A stretch of 33,741 nt of DNA from SKPT01 sp040905445 (lineage in GTDB: Bacteria > Planctomycetota > Phycisphaerae > Phycisphaerales > Phycisphaeraceae), in the NCBI GenBank assembly GCA_040905445.1, contig JBBDRN010000023.1, positions 1 through 33,741 of the forward strand, in the 5' to 3' direction. The first letter of the stretch is position 1. Each line of letters begins with the position of its first letter. Position numbers and translations under genes: made by a program. Under the pieces are notes generated by a model, which was not told where the DNA came from, made no database searches, and was given only the letters and a program-made list of their open reading frames with translations. Positions 15,070 to 23,200 of the stretch are shown here, in pieces.

Positions 15070-15121
15070 CCGGATGAACCTCAAGAAAGCGCTTGGCACA
15101 ACCGCTATCAGGTGCCATAAT
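15070..15121 (+). promoter_or_regulatory. Promoter with conserved upstream box, second paralogue
   Basis: TTGGCA (15093-15098) and CATAAT (15116-15121) are 17 nt apart. The upstream box is shared with 13270-13292, so both paralogues appear to have duplicated with their promoters. Confidence 0.7.
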
Positions 15122-15185
15122 GTTTAGAAGCACAGGTTGTAACCGCGCCCGCATCCGGAGGCGGCGCCACCAGGAGGAAATCGAC

Positions 15186-17036
15186 ATGCCCAGCCCCGGT
15201 TCCAGGGGCGCCCGTATGGCGCTCTATCTGTTCGCGATCGTTGCAGCCGCACCGGTCGCCGCGCCCGCCCAGGGCCAGTCGTTTACCGCCCAGCAGTTCT
15301 ACAACGGCGTCATCGCCAACGGCAACCTCAACCAGGAGGCGGGCGAGCTCTGGGCATGGCACGCCAGCAACTCCATGGGCCAGTTCGTTGACGCCTATCT
15401 CGCCTACGACGACATCTCGTTCCTGCAGTACGGCGTCCAGTACTTCGACTACGTCGTGGGGGAGATGCGCCAGGCCCCCGATGGCTACCGGGGCTGGATC
15501 GGACCCCTCCCCGGCGATGGCGCCCGCACGGACGAGCACATCGGCGACGCGATCCTGTTCCGGCACCTGCTCGAGTTTTCCGAACTCGTCTTCAACGACC
15601 CCGTCCTCAACGTCTCATGGGGCAACAAGGCCTTCGAGTACGTCCAGCTCGCCCAGACCCATCTCTTCGAGAAGTGGGACGCCCGCGACACCTACCACCA
15701 GGTCGGCGACGTCGGCTTCTACGAGTGGTGGGACCAGCAGCTTCCCGAAGACCTCAGCGTCTGGCAGCCCAACCCCTCACGCCACAACAGCAGCGTGACC
15801 CAGCAGTTCAACAAGCAGACCGCCATGGGCCTCAACGCCCTGCGCCTCTACCGCATCACCGGCGACGAGCAGTACCAGCAGCGCGCCTTCGAGCTGTTCG
15901 CCTTCCTCAAGAGCAACATGCAGCTCTACCAGGACGCCTACGTCTGGAACTTCCGCAACCCGGCGCTGCGCGAGGACATCCGCAGCGTGCACTTCAATGA
16001 CGTCAAGACCTGGATGGCCGTCCACCCCAACAGCCCCGGCTACCAGGCCACCGAGGTCAGCGACATTATCGAGGCGTTCCACACCGGCGTCGTGTTCGAC
16101 GAGACCGACATCCAGCGCCTGCTCAACACCCAGCTCGAAGCGATGTGGAACGGCAACACCGGCAACCCGTCGTTCACCGGGCCCGACCGGCTCGTCAACG
16201 GCGGCTCGACCGGCACGCCGGGCACCATCTGGGGCTCGCTCGCCGACTTCGACGACCTCATGCGCGTGCTCGTGACCAACAACGGCCAGGGCGGCGGGAT
16301 GCGCGGCGAGATCATCTACGACTACTTCCTCAACGTCGTCATGGCCGAGGATGCCAGCTTTGACCGCAAGTACGTCGATAACGAAGAGGACGTCCGGACG
16401 TTCGACTGGCCCCACAGCGAGTCCAAGTCCATCAACGTCGCCTTCGTCACCGATCCCATCTTCACCCCCGGCGAAGAGGACACGGTCATCGGCGCCAACG
16501 TCCGCAACGCCAGCGCCGGCACGCTGCAGATCGCCCTCTACGACGCCGACGGCGAAAACCTCGTACGCGTCATCGAGAACGGCCCCAACATCCCCAGTTG
16601 GGGTACCTACCTCACCATGTGGGACGGCACGGACCTCTTTGGCAACCCGCTGCCCGGCGGCGACTACCGCATCCGCTGGACCTTCTCGATCAACAGCTTC
16701 GGCGACGACGGCTACCGCGAGTTTCCCATCACCCTCCTCGGCGAGCACCTCGTCGGCGACATGACCCTCGACGGCGCCATCGACGCCACGGACGTCGCCC
16801 CCTTCGTGCTTGCCCTGACCAACCCCGCCGCCTACGAGGCGCAGTACGGCATCGACCCCGCCCTCGTCGGCGATATCAACGGCGACGGCGCGTTCGACGC
16901 CACCGACGTCGCCCCGTTCGTCGAGCTGCTCGTCGGCGCCGGCGCGACCGCGACGGTACCGGAGCCCGGCAGCCTGATGCTGCTCGCCGCCGGGGCGCTG
17001 GTCCTGGCCCGCCGCCGACGCCGCGCGGAGGCGTAA
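15186..17036 (+). CDS. Secreted dockerin/PEP-CTERM protein, paralogue of the preceding gene
   Basis: A 616-residue protein, roughly 60% identical by eye to its neighbour over the helical domain (QSFTAQQFYNG, NLNQE-GELWAWHA, DEHIGDAI, FEKWDARDTYH, VTQQFNKQTAMGLNALRLYR) and the FlgD-like domain. It then differs: after YREFPITLLGEHL it has two dockerin type I loops (GDMTLDGAIDATDVAPFV and GDINGDGAFDATDVAPFV) before the VPEPGSLMLLAAGALVL tail and final basic residues. The start is fixed by AGGAGG 8 nt before the ATG and by the signal peptide (ALYLFAIVAAAPVAAPAQG). It probably acts outside the cell on a polysaccharide, but no catalytic residues can be named with confidence. The next gene follows by 71 nt and may be cotranscribed. 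Confidence 0.8.
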   Translation: MPSPGSRGARMALYLFAIVAAAPVAAPAQGQSFTAQQFYNGVIANGNLNQEAGELWAWHASNSMGQFVDAYLAYDDISFLQYGVQYFDYVVGEMRQAPDGYRGWIGPLPGDGARTDEHIGDAILFRHLLEFSELVFNDPVLNVSWGNKAFEYVQLAQTHLFEKWDARDTYHQVGDVGFYEWWDQQLPEDLSVWQPNPSRHNSSVTQQFNKQTAMGLNALRLYRITGDEQYQQRAFELFAFLKSNMQLYQDAYVWNFRNPALREDIRSVHFNDVKTWMAVHPNSPGYQATEVSDIIEAFHTGVVFDETDIQRLLNTQLEAMWNGNTGNPSFTGPDRLVNGGSTGTPGTIWGSLADFDDLMRVLVTNNGQGGGMRGEIIYDYFLNVVMAEDASFDRKYVDNEEDVRTFDWPHSESKSINVAFVTDPIFTPGEEDTVIGANVRNASAGTLQIALYDADGENLVRVIENGPNIPSWGTYLTMWDGTDLFGNPLPGGDYRIRWTFSINSFGDDGYREFPITLLGEHLVGDMTLDGAIDATDVAPFVLALTNPAAYEAQYGIDPALVGDINGDGAFDATDVAPFVELLVGAGATATVPEPGSLMLLAAGALVLARRRRRAEA

Positions 17037-17107
17037 CGTCGACCGCGGACGACGATGCTGCGCGGCAGCGTCACGCCCCGGGCAGTCGCGATGCGAGGAG
17101 GCAACGG

Positions 17108-18574
17108 ATGGGACAGTGGATCTGTGGGTGGACGACGCCGCGGCCGTGGCTGGCGATGGCGGCCGTCTTCCTCTCCGTCGTCGTCGGCGTGCCCTGCCCC
17201 GCCATCGCCACCGGCGTGCTCGGGACCACCAGCGAAATCAGCCAGTATGGTGTGACCTGGACCTTCGACGAGCCCGTCGCCTACGGCCAGTTCGTCACCG
17301 GGGACTACTGGATCGTCCCCGGCGCGGGCGGGCAGGTCACGGTCACCTCCGTGAGCCCCGGCGCGACGCAGGTCAACGGCTGGCAGGTCAACGGCTCCAT
17401 GGTCAACCCGCCCAACGGGCGCCAGGCCTACGACTCGCGCACCACCCACTGGGGGCCCGGCTACCACGGCGACCACCGCGCCGAGTTTCCGCTGACCGTC
17501 GGCCCGGACAGCTCGATCGTGTCGACGGTCTCGCGCCAGCCGCTCGGCGAGCCGCTGCGCCCGGCGCTCTCGGACGCCGCGGTGCTGACGGTGCTCGCCG
17601 AGGCGCCGCCGACCGGGTCGTTTCGGCCGGGGCTGATCGGCGACGAGAAGGTGCTCTACAACGTCAGCGACATTCGATGGGACCGTCTGCCGGGTCTCGC
17701 GCCCACGGCCAGCACGCCGAGCGAGGCCGCCGTCGTCCAAAGCTACACCAGCCGGCTTCAGCGGCCCTGGCTCCTGCATAACACCGGCTGGGGCCACCGC
17801 CACATCATGCCGGAGAACAACAGTCCGTCCTACCACCAGAACGTCGCCCGGCTGCTGAGCGAGGCGGCCGTGCTCAGCGTCACCGACTTCGGCGACCGCA
17901 CCGACCTCGTCACCAACTACCTCCAGGTCGCCATCGACTACTACACCATGCAGCGCAACGGCCACGTCAGCGGCCGCGAAGGCGCCTACAACTATCGCTG
18001 GCCGACCATCTTCGCCGGCATCATGCTCGGCGACGACGAGATGCGCGACATGTGGCTCGACGGCACCAACTCCACGCCCGGCTACCACGACGACAAGGTC
18101 TACTTCGCCGACGAGGGCACCAAGGGCCCCGCCAGCAACATCCTCGACGGGGTCGATACGTGGACCGCCTACAGCGATCGCACGGGCGAGCGCGCCGTGT
18201 TCTACGGCGACGGCCACGAGGAACTGCACCCCGACGAGTGGGGCACCCTCATCGCCAACGGCAGCCGCGACGAAACCTACCGCCGCATGCACAGCATTGC
18301 GATGGTCGGCTTCAGCGTGGCCGCGACCGCCTTCAACGCCGAAGAACTGCTCGCCAACGACGCCTACATCCCCTACGCCATGCGGTGGATGTGGGAGACG
18401 GACCAGATCATCCTCGACTCGGGCGACAGCCTCCGTGCCGCCCATCCCCTCCAGACCTCGCGCAGCCCCTTCGTCGACGAAGCCTGGCACGCCTACGTCC
18501 CCGAGCCTCATACCGGGGCGATGCTGCTGCTGCTCGGCGGCCTGCTGCTGCGTCGGCGACGCGCGCCCGCCTGA
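17108..18574 (+). CDS. Secreted PEP-CTERM protein of unknown function
   Basis: A 488-residue protein with an N-terminal signal peptide (LAMAAVFLSVVVGVPCPAIA), a beta-like region (about 35-150, TWTFDEPVAYGQFVTGDYWIV), a helical and aromatic central part (WGHRHIMPENNSPSYHQNVA, TNYLQVAIDYYTMQRNG, YNYRWPTIFAGIMLGD), and the PEP-CTERM tail YVPEPHTGAMLLLLGGLLL plus basic residues. I do not recognise the family; its composition resembles carbohydrate-active or surface proteins. It is not a sequence paralogue of the two genes before it. AGGAGG lies 6 nt before the ATG. There is no clear promoter in the short gap upstream, so it probably belongs to the transcript of the preceding gene. Confidence 0.75.
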   Translation: MGQWICGWTTPRPWLAMAAVFLSVVVGVPCPAIATGVLGTTSEISQYGVTWTFDEPVAYGQFVTGDYWIVPGAGGQVTVTSVSPGATQVNGWQVNGSMVNPPNGRQAYDSRTTHWGPGYHGDHRAEFPLTVGPDSSIVSTVSRQPLGEPLRPALSDAAVLTVLAEAPPTGSFRPGLIGDEKVLYNVSDIRWDRLPGLAPTASTPSEAAVVQSYTSRLQRPWLLHNTGWGHRHIMPENNSPSYHQNVARLLSEAAVLSVTDFGDRTDLVTNYLQVAIDYYTMQRNGHVSGREGAYNYRWPTIFAGIMLGDDEMRDMWLDGTNSTPGYHDDKVYFADEGTKGPASNILDGVDTWTAYSDRTGERAVFYGDGHEELHPDEWGTLIANGSRDETYRRMHSIAMVGFSVAATAFNAEELLANDAYIPYAMRWMWETDQIILDSGDSLRAAHPLQTSRSPFVDEAWHAYVPEPHTGAMLLLLGGLLLRRRRAPA

Positions 18575-18709
18575 GGCGATCCCCAACACGGTTGTCACGC
18601 CGTGGCACGCGCCTGGCATGCGATCGCGTGCACCGCGGCCCCGTCTCCTTCCACCTGCCGCCCACCGGCGGTGTCATCACCTCGGGCGCGGCGGCGATCG
18701 GCGTGGCGG

Positions 18710-19297
18710 CTACGTGGGCCAGGCGTCGAGCGCGACGCGCGCGATCTGCTCGAGCTGCGTGCGCGACGCCCCGCCGGCCGCTTGGACCGACATGCCCCAG
18801 ATGACCGTCATGAGGTACGCGGCAAGCTCACCCGGGTCGGCGGCAGCGGGAAGGTCGCCTCCCACCCGGGCGCGCTCCAGCCGCTGACGCACCGCCGCCT
18901 CGGCCCGGGCCCGGCGGGCGCTGAGCTGGTCCCGGATCGCCTCGCACCCCGGGCTCGCCGCCAGCGCCCCGTGGACCAGCAGGCAGCCGTCGCCCGTGCC
19001 CGGCTGCATCACCATGTCGATCGCGCCCGCCAACGCGCTCCGCGCCACGTCACGCGCCGTCGGCTGCTCAAGGGCCCGCAGCAGGTAGGACGCGGGCTGC
19101 TGGATGTAGCGATCCACCACCTTCGCGAAGAGCTGCTCCTTGTTGCCGAATGCCCCGTAGAGGCTCGGGAGGTTGATGCCCATCGCCTCGCTGAGGGCGG
19201 TGAGCGACGCGCCCTCGTAACCCCGCTGCCAGAAGACGCGCAGGGCCGCGTCGAGGGCGTCGTCGGTGTCGAATTCGCGCGGCCGGCCGCGGGCCAT
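18710..19297 (-). CDS. TetR family transcriptional regulator
   Basis: A 195-residue repressor-like protein. The N-terminal helix-turn-helix (about residues 10-55, DALDAALRVFWQRGYEGASLTALSEAMGI with LPSLYGAFGNKEQLF after it) is typical of the family. The C-terminal ligand-binding and dimer domain has a conserved GCLLVHGAL segment seen in a TetR subfamily linked to reactive electrophiles or drug efflux; the ligand is unknown. GGAG stands about 10 nt before the ATG. It is transcribed away from the signalling genes, and no obvious target gene is next to it, so it may repress itself or the receiver gene at 19437. Confidence 0.9.
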   Translation of the reverse strand: MARGRPREFDTDDALDAALRVFWQRGYEGASLTALSEAMGINLPSLYGAFGNKEQLFAKVVDRYIQQPASYLLRALEQPTARDVARSALAGAIDMVMQPGTGDGCLLVHGALAASPGCEAIRDQLSARRARAEAAVRQRLERARVGGDLPAAADPGELAAYLMTVIWGMSVQAAGGASRTQLEQIARVALDAWPT

Positions 19298-19329
19298 GCA
19301 GGGGCTCCGTTTTCTATAAAGGTGATTAC

Positions 19330-19357
19330 ATTATCCCTGCCACCCGGCCCGGTTCAA
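19330..19357 (-). promoter_or_regulatory. Promoter of the TetR gene with AT-rich downstream stretch
   Basis: On the minus strand, TTGAAC (19357-19352) and GATAAT (19335-19330) are 16 nt apart. The AT-rich stretch after it (GTAATCACCTTTATAG) is the most likely place for an autoregulatory operator, but no good palindrome is visible. Confidence 0.5.
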
Positions 19358-19398
19358 GGCCCGCCGGCACACGCTGATCGGCCGCGGACCCCCGGCTC

Positions 19399-19404
19399 TA
19401 CAAT
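19399..19404 (+). promoter_or_regulatory. Candidate -10 box (TACAAT) of the receiver gene
   Basis: TACAAT lies 33 nt before the ATG at 19437, giving a short leader that contains GAGGAG. The -35 region is weak. Confidence 0.35.
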
Positions 19405-19436
19405 GCCCTGCTGCGAAAACGAGGAGTCCTCCCGTC

Positions 19437-19850
19437 ATGGCCGACGTCGATGCCAACATTTGCATTCTGCTTATCGACGACCATGCGGACACGCTCACGC
19501 TGCAGGCGATGCTGCTGCGCCGGCGGGGCTACGAGGTGCACACCGCGGGCAGCGTCGAGGCCGCGCGGACCGTCGCGGGCGCTCAGCGTCTGGACCTGGT
19601 GATCAGCGACATCCGCCTGCCGGACGGCAGCGGGCTGGTGCTGCTCGAGGAGCTGCGGCAGCGCTTCAAGCTGCCGACGATCGCGATCACCGGCCTGGCC
19701 GAGCAGGACGCGGGGCCGGAGGCCGCGGCCGCGGGCATCGACCGCGTGCTGGTCAAGCCGATCGCCCCGGACCAGCTTATCGAGGCGGTGGAGCGGCTCT
19801 TGGGCGAGGCGGATGGCGGGGCGGGTGGCGGGGCGAGCGGGGCGGGTTAA
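19437..19850 (+). CDS. Stand-alone response regulator (receiver domain only)
   Basis: A 137-residue CheY-like protein. The acidic pair D14/D15 (LLIDDH), the phosphorylated D58 (VISDIRLPDG), the conserved threonine in AITGLAE and K107 (VLVKPI) are all present, so it should be a working phosphoacceptor. No output domain follows; the C-terminus is a short Gly/Ala tail. GAGGAG precedes the ATG. It lies upstream of two hybrid kinases in the same direction but is separated from them by about 400 nt. It may be a phosphate carrier or sink in their relay. Confidence 0.92.
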   Translation: MADVDANICILLIDDHADTLTLQAMLLRRRGYEVHTAGSVEAARTVAGAQRLDLVISDIRLPDGSGLVLLEELRQRFKLPTIAITGLAEQDAGPEAAAAGIDRVLVKPIAPDQLIEAVERLLGEADGGAGGGASGAG

Positions 19851-20253
19851 CCCGGGTGTTTGGTATGCGCTCGGGTCATGGGCCGTCCGGCCCCGGGAGG
19901 GGAGGTTCAGGGGCCGTCGCTCGGAGGTTCCCCCACCTGCAAATCCGGCGTGGCCCGACACCGCGGGGGGCCCCGGTGGGCTTATCCTGTCTTGGCTCCG
20001 AAAAGTCATGGGGGGCGCCGGCGAGGCCGGCCCGGGGCGCGTCCGCCGTCGCGTTCGTCATCAGTTCCTAGACCATCGGCTGGGCCCGGACCGGCCGCCT
20101 CTGCTGTCCGTCCCCATCGCTCCGCCACCCGTCCCCGATGCCAGGTCATCCCATGCACGCGGATGCACAGCCACGACAAGACGACCGCGACGCCACCTCC
20201 CGCAGGCTGCCCGGCCGGGCGGCCCGTTCATTTCGACGCGCGAAGGAGTTGTC
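19851..20253 (+). other. 403-bp intergenic region before the HAMP kinase gene
   Basis: No gene is supported. The kinase frame stays open through it, but the translation is Pro/Arg-rich without domain likeness, and the kinase start at 20254 has a good GAAGGAG. A 6-bp GC hairpin (GGGCCG/CGGCCC) lies at 19880-19893 and may end the receiver transcript. No clear promoter or known riboswitch was recognised. Confidence 0.4.
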
Positions 20254-23200
20254 ATGAAGACCCGGACCACCCCCAAGCGAAACAAGCCCTCGCGCCTCGG
20301 CGCCGCCGGTGCGTCCCCCGGCGGCACCCCCGCCATGCGCCCGCCCACCCGGCGCACCGGCTCCAACGGCCACGCCAACGGCAGCGCCGCCGGCAACGGG
20401 CACGGCCACGGCGACGCCCTCGACAAGCGCGAGTTGCTCCGCGCGCTGACCGCCCTCCAGAAGGGCGACTTCACCACGCGCCTGCCCATCGACCTCTCCG
20501 GCCTGGACGGCAAGGTCGCCGACACCTTCAACGACGTCGTCGAGCAGAACCAGCGCATGGCCGCCGAGCTCAAACGACTCAGCGTCGCCGTCGGGCAGGA
20601 AGGCCAGATCTCGCAGCGCGCCTCCTTCGGCAAGGTCAGCGGCGCCTGGGCCGAGTCCGCCGACTCCGTCAACACCCTCATCAGCAGCCTCGTCCACCCC
20701 ACGCAGGACACCGCGCGCGTTATCGGCGCGGTCGCGCAGGGCGACCTCACCCAGAAGATGGCCCTCGAAGTCGAAGGCCGACCCCTCGATGGCGAGTTCC
20801 TCCGCACCGCCAAGATCGTCAACCGCATGGTCGACCAGCTCGGCTCCTTCGCCTCCGAGGTCACCCGCGTCGCCCGCGAGGTGGGCACGGACGGCAAGCT
20901 CGGTGGGCAGGCGAACGTCCCCGCCGTCGCCGGCACGTGGAAGGATCTGACCGACAGCGTCAACTCGATGGCTGGCAACCTCACCAGCCAGGTGCGCAAC
21001 ATCGCGGCCGTGACCACCGCCGTCGCCAACGGCGACCTCTCCAAGAAGATCAGCGTCGACGTCCGCGGTGAAATGCTCGAGCTCAAGGACACCGTCAACA
21101 CGATGGTCGACCAGCTCAACTCCTTCGCCTCCGAAGTGACGCGCGTCGCCCGCGAGGTGGGCACCGAAGGCAAGCTCGGCGGACAGGCGTCGGTGCCCGG
21201 CATTGCGGGTACGTGGAAGGACCTGACCGACAACGTCAACTCCATGGCCGGCAACCTCACCAGCCAGGTGCGCAACATCGCCGCGGTGACGACCGCCGTG
21301 GCCAACGGCGACCTGTCCAAGAAAATCACCGTCGATGTGAAGGGCGAGATCGCCGAGCTCAAGAACACCATCAACACCATGGTGGATCAGCTCCGCTCGT
21401 TCGCCTCCGAAGTGACGCGCGTGGCCCGCGAGGTGGGCACCGAAGGCAAGCTCGGCGGCCAGGCCAACGTGCCCGGCGTCGCGGGTACGTGGAAGGACCT
21501 GACCGACAACGTCAACTCCATGGCGGGCAACCTCACCAGCCAGGTGCGCAACATCGCGGCCGTGACGACGGCCGTGGCGAACGGCGACCTGTCCAAGAAG
21601 ATCACCGTCGATGTGAAGGGCGAGATCGCCGAGCTCAAGGACACCATCAACACGATGGTCGATCAGCTCAGCTCCTTCGCGTCGGAGGTGACGCGCGTGG
21701 CTCGCGAGGTGGGGACGGAGGGCAAGCTCGGCGGCCAGGCCCGCGTGCCGGGCGTCGCGGGCACGTGGAAGGACCTCACGGACAACGTCAACTCCATGGC
21801 CGGCAACCTCACCGTCCAGCTCCGCGACGTCTCCAAGGTCGCCACCGCCATCGCCGAGGGCGACCTCACGCAGAAGATCACCGTCGACGCCAGCGGCGAG
21901 ATTCTCCAGATCAAGAATGTGACCAACACGATGGTCGACCAGCTCAGCTCCTTCGCCGCGGAAGTGACCCGCGTGGCCCGCGAGGTGGGCACCGAGGGCA
22001 AGCTCGGCGGGCAGGCGTACGTCCAAGGCGTCGCCGGCACGTGGAAGGACCTGACCGACAGCGTCGACTCGATGGCCCGCAACCTCACCGCGCAGGTGCG
22101 CGACATCGCCGCCGTCACCACCGCCGTCGCCAACGGCGACCTCTCGAAGAAGATCACCGTCGACGTCAAGGGCGAGATCGCCGAGCTCAAGAACACCATC
22201 AACATGATGGTCGATCAGCTCAGCTCTTTCGCCTCGGAAGTGACGCGCGTGGCCCGCGAGGTGGGCACCGAGGGCAAGCTCGGCGGGCAGGCGAAGGTCG
22301 GCGGCGTCGCCGGTACGTGGAAGGACCTGACCGACAACGTCAACTCCATGGCCGGCAACCTGACCAGCCAGGTGCGCAACATCGCCGCGGTGACCACCGC
22401 CGTCGCCACCGGCGACCTGTCCAAGAAGATCACCGTGGACGTCAAGGGCGAGATCCTCGAGCTTAAGGACACCATCAACACCATGGTGGACCAGCTCAGC
22501 TCCTTCGCCTCCGAAGTGACGCGCGTCGCCCGCGAGGTGGGCACCGAGGGTAAGCTCGGCGGCCAGGCCTCCGTGCCCGGCGTCGCCGGCACGTGGAAGG
22601 ACCTGACCGACAACGTCAACTCCATGGCCGGCAACCTCACCAGCCAGGTGCGCAACATCGCCGGCGTCACCACCGCCGTGGCCAACGGCGACCTGTCCAA
22701 GAAGATCACCGTCGACGTCAAGGGCGAGATCCTCGAGCTCAAGGACACCATCAACACCATGGTGGACCAGCTCAACGCCTTCGCCTCCGAGGTCACCCGC
22801 GTCGCCCGCGAGGTGGGCACCGAGGGCAAGCTCGGCGGCCAGGCCAACGTCCCCGGCGTCGCCGGCACGTGGAAGAACCTGACCGACAACGTCAATTCCA
22901 TGGCCGGCAACCTCACCAACCAGGTCCGCGACATCGCCAAGGTCGTCACCGCCGTCGCCAACGGCGACCTCAAGCAGAAGCTCACGCTCGACGCCAAAGG
23001 TGAGATCGCCGAGCTCGCCGACACGATCAACTCGATGATCGAGACGCTCGCCACCTTCGCCGACCAGGTCACCACCGTTGCCCGGCTCGTGGGTGTCGAA
23101 GGCAAGCTCGGCGGTCAGGCGTCCGTGCCCGGTGCGGCGGGCACGTGGAAGGACCTGACCGACAACGTCAACCAGCTCGCCGCCAACCTCACCACCCAGG

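Noticed and set aside
19851..20253. N-terminal extension of the HAMP kinase through the open upstream frame
   Set aside because: The translation is low-complexity Pro/Arg-rich and a clear GAAGGAG lies before the ATG at 20254.
19851..20253. Cyclic-di-GMP or other known riboswitch before the kinase gene
   Set aside because: No conserved core of any riboswitch class that I know could be matched.
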